Part shown: piece by piece, positions 25,811 through 35,062 of the stretch
How the letters are laid out: the number at the start of each line of letters is the position of its first letter
How positions within the stretch are numbered: position 1 is the stretch's first letter
Notes under the pieces: generated by a model
Told to the model about the DNA's origin: nothing
What the model saw: only the letters and a program-made list of their open reading frames with translations
Database searches by the model: none
From: an uncultured Bacteroides sp.
GTDB taxonomy: Bacteria > Bacteroidota > Bacteroidia > Bacteroidales > Bacteroidaceae
Length of the DNA stretch: 64,000 nucleotides
NCBI GenBank assembly: GCA_949289265.1
Contig: CASENE010000001.1
Span: forward strand, 43,099-107,098
Direction of reading: 5' to 3'
Made by a program: the position numbers and the translations under genes

Positions 25811-28605
25811 AAGCTGATTTTCACACCGGCATTCACCCGTACGCCGTAGTACTCAGCCTGCTTGGAGCGGTCGGGCGTACCCTGGTAGTAGCGCAGGGGC
25901 TGATTCAGCAGGTTGGTGGCTTCGGCGTAGAAGGTGGTCTTGAACGCGCGGCCGAAGGTGTAGCTGGCGTTGACGTCCATGTAGTTCACCTTGTCGTAGT
26001 AGACATCGTAGAAGGCTTCCTCGCCCACTTCGTCGATGAAGTCGGAGGCGAAGTTGTAGCTCCAGCGCAGGTTGAAGCCGGCCTTCTCGAAGTAGAGCGA
26101 GAGGTTGGCCGTGTGCTCGGGCGAGCCGGGCAGGCGCAGGTCGTCGTTCTCGCGGCCCTCGAAGTTGAAGTGGTTCACCTTGCTGTACGTGTAAGTGTAG
26201 TTTCCGTATAGGCCGATGCACTTCAGTGCCGGGTGGATGAAGCCGAAGTCGCGCTGGTAGGCCACCTCGATGCCCAGCAGGTTGGCGTCGCCTGCGTTGA
26301 TGGGGGTCTTCATCTCGTCGTAGGTCACACCGTTATACTGGTAGTTCTGCTGGCGGTAGTCCACGATGAAGTCGTTGATTTTCTTGTAGAACAGTCCCGC
26401 GCTGACCAGGCCGACGGACTTGAAGTAGTACTCGGCGCTGAGATCGAGGTTGTAGGAGAGCGTGGCGTTCAGGTCAGGGTTGCCGAAGGCGATGTCCTCC
26501 TTGTCGATGATGACGTTGGGCACGAGGTCGGCGTACTTGGGACGGGAGAGGGTGTTGGTGAAGGCGGCGCGCAGCTTGAGGTCGTCACTGACATCCCACT
26601 TCAGCAGCAACGAGGGCAGGGCGTTGAGGTAGCTCTTGGATTGCTTGCCGGTGGGGTTGAGGCTTTCGTCGCCCCCGGTCATGTCGCCGTCGTCGTAGAC
26701 GTAACCGCTGTAGGTGACGTGCGTGTTCTCCAGGCGGAGTCCGGCCATGAGGTTCCAGCGTTTGCCCAGCTGCTGGTCGAAGCGGAGGTAACCGGCTGTC
26801 ACCGTCTCGTGTGCCTCGAAGTTCTCGGCCATCTCGTCCAGCTTGATTTCTTCCTCGAAGTCGGCGGAGTTCTTCACATTGATGTTGCCCAGGTATTTCT
26901 TGTCTACGTAGTTACCTACGCGGTAGCGGTCTCCCGCCATGTATCCGTCGCGGTCTTGGTTGAGGAGATGTCCGAAGGCTCCCGCCAGGAAAGCGTCTTC
27001 GTCCGTGGGCTTGTATTCGTAGAAGTCAATCCACTTGTCCTTGTTCTTGTCTACCACCTTGGCTCCGAACTTCAGTTTGTTGGCGAAGCGGCCTTGCACG
27101 AGGGGCAACTCGAAGTTGGCGCTGAACTTGAGGTCTTTCTCCTTGATGTCCTCGAACTGTTCGGTCAGCTCGTCCAGCTCGAAGCCGTTGCTGTTCGAGG
27201 CATCCAGCAGGTAGTCGGCGGCGGAAACGGGTCGCATGAAGGGGCGTCGGATGTCGCTGAAGTCGGTCTCCATGGCCACGCCTTCGCGCTTGAAGGAAAG
27301 GTAGCGTTCGTGGGGGCGCTTCTCGCCGGCCTGGGCGTAAGACGCCTTCCAGTCGAACTGCAAGCGGCCGAAGAGGTGCTCACCACCCAGGGTGAAGTCC
27401 ATGGTGCGCTGCTGCTCCAGGCGGGCGTAACGCTGGTCGGGGCCTCCGGCCTTGCTTTCGAATATCATTTCGTATTCGTTCGGCGTGGCGTCGTCCCACT
27501 TATACTGGCGGCGGTAGCGGTTCTCCCAGTCGTTGCGGTTGTTGAAGATGCCCTTGAAGTCCAGGCGGTGGTTCTCGTTGATTTCCCAGTCGAGGGCCAG
27601 GGAGTAGCTCTGGCGTTGGCGGGTGACGTAGTATTGGCGCACTTCGTATTCGTCCAGCACCACTTCGCCGTCGTCGTTGCGCTCGTAGGCCATCTCCACG
27701 TCGTCGCTGCCTGCGGGGTTGTTCTGGTAGGAGGCGGAGAGCATCAGGCCCAGCTTGTCGTTGAAGAAGCGGTCGCCATAGGTGAAGCCCAGGTTGAGGT
27801 TCATCTTGTCGGCCACGAAGTTATAGCCCGTACCGGCGGTGGCGCTGATGAAGCGTTTGTAGGGCGAGTTCTTGGTGACGAGGTTGATGCTGCCGCCGAT
27901 GGCGTCGGCGTCCATGTCCGGGGTCACTACCTTGTTGACTTCGATGGTCTGAATCATGTCGGCGGGGATGAGGTCGAGCTGCACGTTGCGGGTCTCGCCT
28001 TCGGCCGAGGGGATGCGGTTGCCGTTGATGGTGACGGAACTCATGTCGGCGCTCGTGCCGCGCACCTGTCCGAAGCGCGCCTCGCCCTGGTCATACTGCA
28101 CGTTGATGCCGCTGATGCGCTTCAAGGCGTCGCCGATGTTGGAGTCGGGAAACTTGCCCACCTGGTCGGCAGACACGACGTTGGTGATGCCCAGCGCGTT
28201 TTTCTGCGAAGCAAGGGCGCGTCGCTGGCCTTGGAACGTGCCGCCCACCACTACCTCCTGCAGCTCGAGGCCCTCGTTCAGCGTGACGTCGCGCATCACG
28301 GTCTGCCCTTCGGGGATGGTGATGGTCAGCTCGACGGGCGAGTAGCCCACGTAGGACACCTTCACGCGGTAGGTGCCCGGCTTGAGGTTGGGCAGGGTGT
28401 AGAAGCCGTTGACGTCGCTCACCACTCCCGTGTGGAGCGATTCGATGTAGATGCTGGCGCCGGGCAGGGTCTGCTGCGTGTTGTCCACGATGCGTCCGCG
28501 GATGGCGCCTTGCTTGGTTTCGTTCACAAATTCGTCGGCGCGGACGGGCAGTCCGGCCATCATCAGGATGAGCAGGGATAAGAGTGCTCGCTCGATTTGT
28601 TTCAT
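25807..28605 (-). CDS. TonB-dependent outer-membrane receptor
   Basis: 932 residues with signal peptide (1-23). A carboxypeptidase-regulatory-like domain at about 35-115 (GRIVDNTQQTLPGASIYIES, GVVSDVNGFYTLPNLKPG) precedes a plug domain (GDALKRISGINVQYDQG, NRIPSAEGE, VNKVVTPDMDADAIGGSINLVTK), and the rest is a roughly 22-strand barrel ending in a C-terminal aromatic (VKISF). It imports a substrate across the outer membrane using TonB energy. No SusD partner is adjacent, so a SusCD glycan importer is unlikely. The nearby secreted phosphatase suggests a phosphorylated ligand or phosphate-related nutrient. The stop lies within the last 23-bp repeat unit. Confidence 0.93.
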   Translation of the reverse strand: MKQIERALLSLLILMMAGLPVRADEFVNETKQGAIRGRIVDNTQQTLPGASIYIESLHTGVVSDVNGFYTLPNLKPGTYRVKVSYVGYSPVELTITIPEGQTVMRDVTLNEGLELQEVVVGGTFQGQRRALASQKNALGITNVVSADQVGKFPDSNIGDALKRISGINVQYDQGEARFGQVRGTSADMSSVTINGNRIPSAEGETRNVQLDLIPADMIQTIEVNKVVTPDMDADAIGGSINLVTKNSPYKRFISATAGTGYNFVADKMNLNLGFTYGDRFFNDKLGLMLSASYQNNPAGSDDVEMAYERNDDGEVVLDEYEVRQYYVTRQRQSYSLALDWEINENHRLDFKGIFNNRNDWENRYRRQYKWDDATPNEYEMIFESKAGGPDQRYARLEQQRTMDFTLGGEHLFGRLQFDWKASYAQAGEKRPHERYLSFKREGVAMETDFSDIRRPFMRPVSAADYLLDASNSNGFELDELTEQFEDIKEKDLKFSANFELPLVQGRFANKLKFGAKVVDKNKDKWIDFYEYKPTDEDAFLAGAFGHLLNQDRDGYMAGDRYRVGNYVDKKYLGNINVKNSADFEEEIKLDEMAENFEAHETVTAGYLRFDQQLGKRWNLMAGLRLENTHVTYSGYVYDDGDMTGGDESLNPTGKQSKSYLNALPSLLLKWDVSDDLKLRAAFTNTLSRPKYADLVPNVIIDKEDIAFGNPDLNATLSYNLDLSAEYYFKSVGLVSAGLFYKKINDFIVDYRQQNYQYNGVTYDEMKTPINAGDANLLGIEVAYQRDFGFIHPALKCIGLYGNYTYTYSKVNHFNFEGRENDDLRLPGSPEHTANLSLYFEKAGFNLRWSYNFASDFIDEVGEEAFYDVYYDKVNYMDVNASYTFGRAFKTTFYAEATNLLNQPLRYYQGTPDRSKQAEYYGVRVNAGVKISF

Positions 28606-28639
28606 ATTGGTGTCTATAAGTTGTTTTGATTTTTCGCCG

Positions 28640-28647
28640 CAAAAGTA
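28640..28647 (-). promoter_or_regulatory. -7 promoter box of TonB-dependent receptor
   Basis: Minus-strand TACTTTTG matches TAnnTTTG, 35 bases before the ATG at 28605. Confidence 0.7.
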
Positions 28648-28769
28648 GGGCGAGGCTGTTACATGGTTCTTTCACGCTCTTTAAGGAGGTTTGACAAATG
28701 CGTTACAACGCTGTTACGTCCCCCCGGAGGCCTTGCAAGGGGGCCGGGAGGGGCTTCTGGAGGCGGTTT

Positions 28770-28857
28770 GCTGGGACTGTAATGTCTGCCGGCTGGGATA
28801 GTAACGCCCGCTTGCTGGGATAGTAATCCCCGCCGGCTGCGACTTAAGTCCCCGGTC
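28770..28857. repeat. 22-bp tandem intergenic repeat array (array C)
   Basis: Four units at 28770, 28792, 28814 and 28836 with cores GGGACTGTAATGTC, GGGATAGTAACGCCC, GGGATAGTAATCCCC and a degenerate CGACTTAAGTCCCC. It lies in the divergent gap (28606-29002) between the receptor and GNAT genes. GGAGGCCTTGCAAGGGG upstream matches the flank of array A. Apart from the two promoter boxes I see nothing else in this gap. Confidence 0.88.
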
Positions 28858-28985
28858 AGCCCCGTTGTAACCCCTCTGCAGGGGCTTCCTGAGGGGGGCG
28901 GGGAGGGCGTAGGGCGGGATTGGTCTTTTGTGCCCGAAAAATGGCCGTAAGGTTAGTTCTACCTTGCCCGCCGAAAACTTTTGCC

Positions 28986-28993
28986 TACTTTTG
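28986..28993 (+). promoter_or_regulatory. -7 promoter box very close to the start of the second GNAT gene
   Basis: TACTTTTG matches TAnnTTTG and ends only 9 bases before the ATG at 29003, implying a very short (about 5 nt) leader if used. Confidence 0.6.
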
Positions 28994-29002
28994 CGCCCTG
29001 AT

Positions 29003-30139
29003 ATGGACAGGATTTGTATAAAAAAGGTACAAGACGGACGCGGGATGGACGACTTCGTGCATCTGCCCCGCCGGCTCTATGCGGGCAACCCCTGCTACGT
29101 GCCCGACTTGGAGCAAGACGTCCGCGACACGTTCGACCCGCGCAAGAATGCGGGGCTGGAGTTCTCGGAAATCCAGGCCTTCGTGGCCTACGACGAGGCG
29201 GGCCGGCCCGTGGGCCGCATTGCCGGCATCATCAACCACCATGCCAACGAGAAGTGGAACGCGAAGAACGTGCGTTTCGGCTTCATCGAGTTCACGGACG
29301 ACCTGCAGGTGTCGGCCGCCCTGCTCGACGCGGCGGCTGCCTGGGGACGCGAGCGCGGCATGGACACCATCGTGGGCCCCATGGGCATCTTCGACTTCGA
29401 CAAGGAGGGGATGCTGGTGGAGGACTTCGACCGCCTGGGCTCGTCCATCGCCATCTACAATCCGCCCTATTATCCGCGCCACCTGGAGGCCCTGGGCTTC
29501 GTGAAAGAGGTGGACTGGGTGCACGCCCGCGTGGCCGTGCCCAAAGAAATCCCGCCCCGCTATGCCCGCACGGCAGCCTTGGCGCAAGAGATGTTCGGCC
29601 TCAAGGTGCATGCCCTGACGGAGGAGGACTTGAAGAAGCGCGACTACGGGCACAAGGTGTTCCGGCTGCTCAACGAAGCCTTTGCCCCGCTGTATGGCTA
29701 TTCCGAGTTGCAGGACAGGCAGATAGACGAGTACCTGCAGCGTTACGTCCCCCTGCTGGACTTCCGTATGGTGCCGCTGGTGGAGAACGCCGAGGGCGAG
29801 CTGGTGGGCGTGGCCATCACCCTGCCCAGCCTGTCCGAAGCCCTGCGCAAGAGCGGCGGGCGGATGCTGCCCCTGGGCTGGTTCCACCTGCTGCGCGCGC
29901 TGAAGTGGAAGCGGGCCGACACGGCCGACCTCTACCTGGTGGGCGTCCGGCCCGACTACCAGGGGATGGGCGTCAACGCCTTGTTCTTCACCCACCTGAT
30001 TCCCATCTACAACCAACTGGGCTTCAAGTATGCCGAGACAGGCCCCCAGCTGGAAGACAACGTGAAGGAACTGGGACAGTGGGCGCCCCTGCACCCGGAG
30101 CTCGTCAAACGCCGCCGGTGCTACAAGAAGACGCTCTGA
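29003..30139 (+). CDS. GNAT-like N-acyltransferase family protein, paralogue of 23065-24201
   Basis: 378 residues from MDRICIKKVQDGRG; this start aligns with the N-terminus of the paralogue (MAITIKKVTTRRD). Shared features are GNPCYVPDLEQDV, GRPVGRIAGIINHHAN, NPPYYPRHLEALGF, PLYGYSEL and the acyl-CoA-loop-like VRPDYQGMGVNALFF. The function is not known. It lies 108 bases upstream of the ketosynthase operon on the same strand and may contribute an acyltransfer step to that product, or simply be a neighbour. An alternative start at 29045 would lengthen the leader but lose conserved sequence. Confidence 0.82.
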   Translation: MDRICIKKVQDGRGMDDFVHLPRRLYAGNPCYVPDLEQDVRDTFDPRKNAGLEFSEIQAFVAYDEAGRPVGRIAGIINHHANEKWNAKNVRFGFIEFTDDLQVSAALLDAAAAWGRERGMDTIVGPMGIFDFDKEGMLVEDFDRLGSSIAIYNPPYYPRHLEALGFVKEVDWVHARVAVPKEIPPRYARTAALAQEMFGLKVHALTEEDLKKRDYGHKVFRLLNEAFAPLYGYSELQDRQIDEYLQRYVPLLDFRMVPLVENAEGELVGVAITLPSLSEALRKSGGRMLPLGWFHLLRALKWKRADTADLYLVGVRPDYQGMGVNALFFTHLIPIYNQLGFKYAETGPQLEDNVKELGQWAPLHPELVKRRRCYKKTL

Positions 30140-30202
30140 GCCTCTCCGCCCGGAGCGGAAACCGATGGGAAGTGCATATATAATATATAATAAGGTATAG
30201 GC

Positions 30203-30233
30203 GTCCGGCTCCGTGCCGCCGCCCCTGCCGGAC
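30203..30233 (+). promoter_or_regulatory. Leader hairpin before the ketosynthase operon
   Basis: GTCCGGC (30203-30209) pairs with GCCGGAC (30227-30233) over a 17-base loop. It comes after an AT-rich run (about 30175-30200, promoter-like but without a clear TAnnTTTG) and 14 bases before the ketosynthase start. It may be a weak attenuator or a 5' mRNA stem. Confidence 0.4.
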
Positions 30234-30247
30234 AGACAAGAAGAGAT

Positions 30248-31468
30248 ATGGAAAGAAGAGTTGTTATAACAGGCCTGGGCATCTGGTCGTGCCTGGGCAC
30301 CACGCTGGACGACGTGTGCCGTTCGCTCTACGAAGGCCGCAGCGGCGTCATCTTCAGCCAGGAACGCAAGGATGCCGGCTTCCGTTCGGCCCTGTGTACG
30401 GCTGTCCCCAAACCCGATTTGAAACCCTACGTGTCGCGCAACCTGCGCCAGTTCATGCCCGAAGAGGCCCAGTATGCCTACATGGCCACGCGGGCAGCCC
30501 TTGAACATGCCCGTCTGGACGCCGACTACATCGCCGCCCACGAGGTAGGCATCATCTACGGCAACGACTCCGTGGCCGAAGCCACGATGGAAGGGCTTGA
30601 CAAGTTCCGCGAGTTCCACGACACGGCCGCCTGCGGCAGCGGCAGCATCTTCCAGTCCATGAACTCCACCGTCACCATGAACCTGGCCTGCCTGTTCAAG
30701 CTGCGCGGCATCAACCTCACGGCTTCGGGCGCTTGTGCCTCGGGCAGTCACGCCGTGGGCCTGGCCTGGTTGCTCATCCGCAACGGGCTGCAAGACTGCG
30801 TGGTGTGCGGCGGCGCGCAAGAGAACAACATGTATAGCGTGGCCTCCTTCGACGGCATCCAGTCGTTCTCCGTGCGCGAGGCCGAACCTGCGAAGGCCAG
30901 CCGTCCCTTCGACCGCGACCGCGACGGCCTGGTGCCCGGAGGCGGAGCCGCCACGCTGGTGGTGGAGAGCTACGAGAGCGCCGTGCGTCGCGGGGCGCCC
31001 ATCCTGGCAGAGATAGTCAGCTGGGGCTTCTCCGGCAACGGCGACCATATCTCCACGCCCAACGTCGAAGGGCCTGCCCGCTCGTTGGAGCTTTGCTTGC
31101 AGCACGCCGGGCTTACCCCGGCCGACATCGGCTATGTCAACGCCCACGCCACGTCCACCCGCATCGGCGACGCCCGCGAGGCACAGGCCATCGCCCGCAT
31201 CTTCGGCGACTACCGCGTGCCCGTCACCTCCACCAAGGGACAGACCGGACACGAGATGTGGATGGCCGGCGCTTCCGAGCTGATATACTCGCTCCTGATG
31301 ATGAAGAACCAATTCATCGCCGGAAACCTCAATTTCGAGCACCCGGACGACGATACTGCCTGCCTGAACATCGTACCCGAGACGCGCGAGGCTCACTTCG
31401 ACCGTTTCCTGTCCAACTCCTTCGGCTTCGGCGGAACCAATTCGACGCTGATTGTGCAAAACCTGTAA
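30248..31468 (+). CDS. Beta-ketoacyl-ACP synthase (FabF/ApeO-like)
   Basis: A 406-residue condensing enzyme. The active-site Cys163 is in TASGACASGSHAVG, with histidines in NAHATSTRIGD and KGQTGHEMWMAGA (the C-H-H triad), and the C-terminal glycine-rich loop is SFGFGGTNST. It elongates an acyl-ACP with malonyl-ACP. It is more divergent than housekeeping FabF and heads an operon with its own ACP, two hotdog dehydratases, a ketoreductase, an MMPL exporter and a LolA-like protein, which points to a dedicated polyene or specialised fatty acid such as an aryl polyene. Only one ketosynthase and no chain-length factor are present. Confidence 0.88.
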   Translation: MERRVVITGLGIWSCLGTTLDDVCRSLYEGRSGVIFSQERKDAGFRSALCTAVPKPDLKPYVSRNLRQFMPEEAQYAYMATRAALEHARLDADYIAAHEVGIIYGNDSVAEATMEGLDKFREFHDTAACGSGSIFQSMNSTVTMNLACLFKLRGINLTASGACASGSHAVGLAWLLIRNGLQDCVVCGGAQENNMYSVASFDGIQSFSVREAEPAKASRPFDRDRDGLVPGGGAATLVVESYESAVRRGAPILAEIVSWGFSGNGDHISTPNVEGPARSLELCLQHAGLTPADIGYVNAHATSTRIGDAREAQAIARIFGDYRVPVTSTKGQTGHEMWMAGASELIYSLLMMKNQFIAGNLNFEHPDDDTACLNIVPETREAHFDRFLSNSFGFGGTNSTLIVQNL

Positions 31469-31488
31469 TCACTTAACACTTAAAAGAT

Positions 31489-31737
31489 ATGACACGCGAA
31501 GAAATCGTAGAGAAAGTAAACAGCCTCCTGGCTGACGAGTTTGAAGTAGATGCTGCCCTGTTCACTCCGGACGCCAACGTGCGCGAGACGCTGCAGCTGG
31601 ACAGCCTGAGCCTGGTGGACCTGGTGGCGCTGATACAGCAGACGTACAAGATCAAGATTCCTGTCAACGAACTGCGCACCATCCAGACCTTCGACAACCT
31701 GTATGACTACATCCTGTCCCACCTGCCCCAAGCCTGA
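31489..31737 (+). CDS. Acyl carrier protein
   Basis: An 82-residue four-helix carrier. The phosphopantetheine attachment Ser is in the motif LDSLSLVDLVALI (about residue 37). It is acidic, as expected for ACPs. It lies between ketosynthase and dehydratase genes, so it probably carries the growing chain of this pathway rather than general fatty acid intermediates. Gaps of 20 and 13 bases separate it from the flanking genes. Confidence 0.92.
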   Translation: MTREEIVEKVNSLLADEFEVDAALFTPDANVRETLQLDSLSLVDLVALIQQTYKIKIPVNELRTIQTFDNLYDYILSHLPQA

Positions 31738-31750
31738 GGCGGAGGGTCGC

Positions 31751-32185
31751 ATGCCCGACATCACGAGGCTCATCCCGCAGCGGGCGCCCATCCTGCTGGT
31801 GGACCGCCTGCTGCGCGCCACGGACGAAGAGGCCGAGACGTGCTACACCGTGCCCGCCGACGGCTTCCTGCTGGACGATGAAGGCCGCCTGGCCGAGACG
31901 GGCCTGCTGGAGCACATAGCCCAGTCGGCTTCGGCCCTGGCCGGTTGGCGGGCCTGTCAGGCCGGAGGAGACGAGGCTCCGTTGGGCTTCATCGGCGAAG
32001 TAAAGAAATTCCGCTGCTACGGCCGTCCGGCCCCGGGCAGCGAGTTGCACACCACCATCCGCCTGACCGCCGAGGCCGGCGATGTCCTGCTGGTGGAGGG
32101 AGAGACGCGTGCGGACGGCAACGTCTTGGCCGAAACGCGGCTGAAGGTGGCCATCCGTCCGCAAGAGGGCGCGACAGAAAACTAA
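31751..32185 (+). CDS. Hotdog-fold 3-hydroxyacyl-ACP dehydratase (ApeP/FabZ-like)
   Basis: 144 residues from MPDITRLIPQRAPILLVDRLL, the FabZ-like N-terminus (PxRxPxLLVD). An in-frame Met at 31703 lies inside the ACP gene and is rejected. The segment ETGLLEHIAQSASALAGW supplies the conserved helix with Glu/His that corresponds to the hotdog catalytic helix. It likely removes water from 3-hydroxyacyl-ACP. It pairs with a second dehydratase 13 bases downstream, as in aryl polyene clusters (ApeI and ApeP). Confidence 0.82.
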   Translation: MPDITRLIPQRAPILLVDRLLRATDEEAETCYTVPADGFLLDDEGRLAETGLLEHIAQSASALAGWRACQAGGDEAPLGFIGEVKKFRCYGRPAPGSELHTTIRLTAEAGDVLLVEGETRADGNVLAETRLKVAIRPQEGATEN

Positions 32186-32198
32186 CGAGAAACAACGT

Positions 32199-32573
32199 AT
32201 GGCAGTCTTAGCATTGGAAAATAACTACTACCGCCTGGAGAGCTGGCAGCCTGCCGGCGACGGCGCGGTCTTCCGGGTGGCCCTGTTGTCCGACAGCGAG
32301 GTCTATCGGGGGCACTTCCCCGGCCGTCCGGTATGTCCCGGCGTGTGCCACATCGAGCTGGTGCGCCAGTGTGCCGAGCGTCTGGCGGGACAACGCTTGC
32401 GCATCCGCACGGTAGCCCTGTGCCGTTTCCCGGCCATGGCCTCTCCGGCCTCGTGCCCGCAGGCAGAGGTCTGCGTCCGCATCAGCCCGTCTACTGAAGG
32501 CTTTGCCGTCAATGCCACCCTGCAGTCCGGCGGGAAGACGCTGCTGGAGTTTAAAGGAGAGATGAGCGTATGA
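32199..32573 (+). CDS. Second hotdog-fold dehydratase (ApeI-like)
   Basis: 124 residues with the FabA/FabZ active-site sequence YRGHFPGRPVCPGVCHIELV, where His of GHFPG is the catalytic residue. It is shorter than FabZ but typical of ApeI-like dehydratases. It probably performs dehydration on the ACP-bound chain. The stop overlaps the MMPL start by four bases (ATGA). Confidence 0.85.
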   Translation: MAVLALENNYYRLESWQPAGDGAVFRVALLSDSEVYRGHFPGRPVCPGVCHIELVRQCAERLAGQRLRIRTVALCRFPAMASPASCPQAEVCVRISPSTEGFAVNATLQSGGKTLLEFKGEMSV

Positions 32574-35062
32574 CCGCACTTTGCCTGAAGATATACCGGT
32601 ATTTCCGCCGGAACCGTCTGGCGTGCTGGGGCTCCATGCTGCTGCTGTTCGGGCTGTTGGGCTTCCTGGCCTCGCAAATCCATTTGGAGGAAGACATCAA
32701 CAAACTGATGCCCTCGTCGAAAAACGAAGACGGCAGCACCAAGCTGGCCTTTGCCGAACTGCGCATCAAGGACAAGACGTTCCTGCTGTTCGAAGGGCGG
32801 GAGGGCGCTACGGTGGAACACATCGCCGCCACGTGCGACGCCTTCGTGGACTCGTTGCTGGCCGAAGAGGCCGCGCTCGACTCGTCCCGGCAGGCCATAG
32901 GCGACGTGTTCTACCGCTTGCCCGACGACCTGCTGCCGGATGTCATTGACTACCTCACGCTTCACCTGCCCGCCTATGTCGATACTTCGGCCTATGCCGC
33001 CTTCGACACGCTGCTGACCCGCGAACATCTCTCCCGCCAGATGCCGGCCAACCGCGACGACCTGCTGAAGCCCCTGGGCACGGCTTTCCCCGAACTGATT
33101 CAGATGGACCCATTGGGCCTGCGCGCCGTGCTGGCCGACCGGCTGAAGCCTCTGATGGCTGGTTCCACAGGGGGCTACCGCACTTTGGAAGGCCATTTCT
33201 TCGTGCCCGACTCCACGGTGTGCGTGGCCTTCATCACTCCCCGTTATGCTGCCACAAACACCGGACAAGGCTCGGCGCTGTTTGAACGCCTGAACCGCCG
33301 CATCGAGCAGTTTGCCGCTTCGACGCCCGACGTGCGCATCAGTTATCATGGCACGCCTGCCAGTGGCTTCTACAACGCCTCGCGCATCAAGTCCGACCTC
33401 GTCGGTACGGTGGGGGCTGCGTTGTTGCTGGTTCTGGTGCTCATTTCGGTGTGCTTCCGCAATGCGGACACCGTCCCGTTGTTGTTGCTCCCTGTGGTGT
33501 TCGGCACGTTGCTGGGCCTGGCGGGCATGTATCTCCTCAAAGGGCAGTTTTCGTTGCTGGCGCTGGGCATCGGGTCGGTGGTGCTGGGCGTGGCCTTCAG
33601 CTACGTGCTGCACGTCATGACCCATTTCAAATACTTGGGCGACCCGGAGCAGGTGTTGCGCGACGAGGTGAAGCCGGTTTGTCTGGGATGTCTCACCACC
33701 ATAGGCTCTTTCCTGGGGCTTATCTTCGTGCGGACGGAGCTGTTGCAAGATTTCGGGCTGTTTGCTGCTTTCTCCATCGTGGGCACCACGGCCTTCAGCC
33801 TGGTGTGGTTGCCCCAGATGCTGCGCCCTGCCCACAACCGGGTCAACCGCCGGGCCTTTGCCTGGATTGACCGCATCAATGCCACTCCCTTCGACCGTAA
33901 CAAGCCGTTGCTGCTGGTGCTTTTGCTGGCCACGCTGGCTTGCATCGCTCTCTATGCGGTGCGGGGCACCCAGTTTGATGCCGATATGCACAACCTGGGC
34001 TACCGTGCGGACATCACGACCCATTCGGAAGAACTGCTGCGGGCCAAGACTTACACGGGCGACAAGCAGAAGTATTTTGCCGCTTCGGGCAGCACTCGCG
34101 AGGAGGCCCTGTCGCGCTTTTCCGCCTTGGCCGTGCAGCTGGATTCTCTGAAGCAGGCTGGGTTGGTCAAGAGCTATACGCCCACTCACTTGTTGCTGGT
34201 GCCTCTGGACGTGCAACAGCAGCGCATAGACGCCTGGAAGGCCTATTGGACAGACGAACGCCTGGATTTGGCGCGCCGCCTGGTGGCAGAGGCTGCTCCC
34301 CGCGCCGGGTTGCGCCCCGAAGCCTTCGAGCCTTTCTTCGACCTGGCACAGGCAGACTATGAGCCGGATGCCTTGTATGAGGCCGGTCTGATTCCCGAAG
34401 GCTATCTCTCCACGCTGATGGAGGAAACCTATGGCGGCACGGCCTTGTGCTTCACTTCCGTGCGTTGTGCCAACGACTCCGTGCGCAGCGACGACAGCGA
34501 TTATCACCGCATCTGCGAGGCCGTGGCCTCGCGCCCCCATCAGTTGGTGCTGGACACTTATTATTATACCACCGATGCGCTGAAGCAGCTGAATGCCGAT
34601 TTCAACGTGTTGCAATGGGTGTCGATGGCCTTTGTGCTGGTAGTGCTCTTCTTCAGTTTCCACGGCAACCTGCGGCACACGTTGTTGGGCTTCATGCCGA
34701 TACTGCTGAGCTGGTTTGTGGTGTTGGGAATGATGGCTTTGTTTGATATGCATTTCAACTTGGTGAACATCATCATCTCCACCTTCATCTTTGGTATCGG
34801 AGTGGACTACAGTATCTTTGTGATGAACGGGCTGATAGACGGCGGGCAGAAGCCCCATTTGTTGGAATACCACAAGACGGCTATCTTCTTCAGTGCCGTC
34901 ATACTGGTGCTGACGGTGGGTTCCATGCTGTTTGCCGTGCATCCGGCCATCCGTTCGGTGGGCTTCTCCACGCTGACGGGACTGGTTTCGGCCGTGGTGT
35001 TGTCGTATGTGGTGCAGCCGGCCGTGTATCGTTGGATCAACCAGAAACGGCGTCGCACATGA
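32570..35062 (+). CDS. MMPL/RND-family exporter
   Basis: 830 residues. One N-terminal membrane helix (about 20-37) is followed by a large periplasmic loop, then a group of helices (about 270-450), a second periplasmic loop and a final helix group (about 680-815): the duplicated 12-helix RND topology. MMPL transporters export lipids and polyketide-like products; in aryl polyene clusters such a protein is thought to move the product towards the outer membrane. The gene overlaps both neighbours by 4 bases, so it is translationally coupled to the dehydratase and the oxidoreductase. Confidence 0.9.
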   Translation: MTALCLKIYRYFRRNRLACWGSMLLLFGLLGFLASQIHLEEDINKLMPSSKNEDGSTKLAFAELRIKDKTFLLFEGREGATVEHIAATCDAFVDSLLAEEAALDSSRQAIGDVFYRLPDDLLPDVIDYLTLHLPAYVDTSAYAAFDTLLTREHLSRQMPANRDDLLKPLGTAFPELIQMDPLGLRAVLADRLKPLMAGSTGGYRTLEGHFFVPDSTVCVAFITPRYAATNTGQGSALFERLNRRIEQFAASTPDVRISYHGTPASGFYNASRIKSDLVGTVGAALLLVLVLISVCFRNADTVPLLLLPVVFGTLLGLAGMYLLKGQFSLLALGIGSVVLGVAFSYVLHVMTHFKYLGDPEQVLRDEVKPVCLGCLTTIGSFLGLIFVRTELLQDFGLFAAFSIVGTTAFSLVWLPQMLRPAHNRVNRRAFAWIDRINATPFDRNKPLLLVLLLATLACIALYAVRGTQFDADMHNLGYRADITTHSEELLRAKTYTGDKQKYFAASGSTREEALSRFSALAVQLDSLKQAGLVKSYTPTHLLLVPLDVQQQRIDAWKAYWTDERLDLARRLVAEAAPRAGLRPEAFEPFFDLAQADYEPDALYEAGLIPEGYLSTLMEETYGGTALCFTSVRCANDSVRSDDSDYHRICEAVASRPHQLVLDTYYYTTDALKQLNADFNVLQWVSMAFVLVVLFFSFHGNLRHTLLGFMPILLSWFVVLGMMALFDMHFNLVNIIISTFIFGIGVDYSIFVMNGLIDGGQKPHLLEYHKTAIFFSAVILVLTVGSMLFAVHPAIRSVGFSTLTGLVSAVVLSYVVQPAVYRWINQKRRRT

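Noticed and set aside
26233-28581. 782-residue plus-strand frame opposite the TonB-dependent receptor
   Set aside because: Val/His/Leu-rich antisense frame with no family features; the receptor on the other strand is clear.
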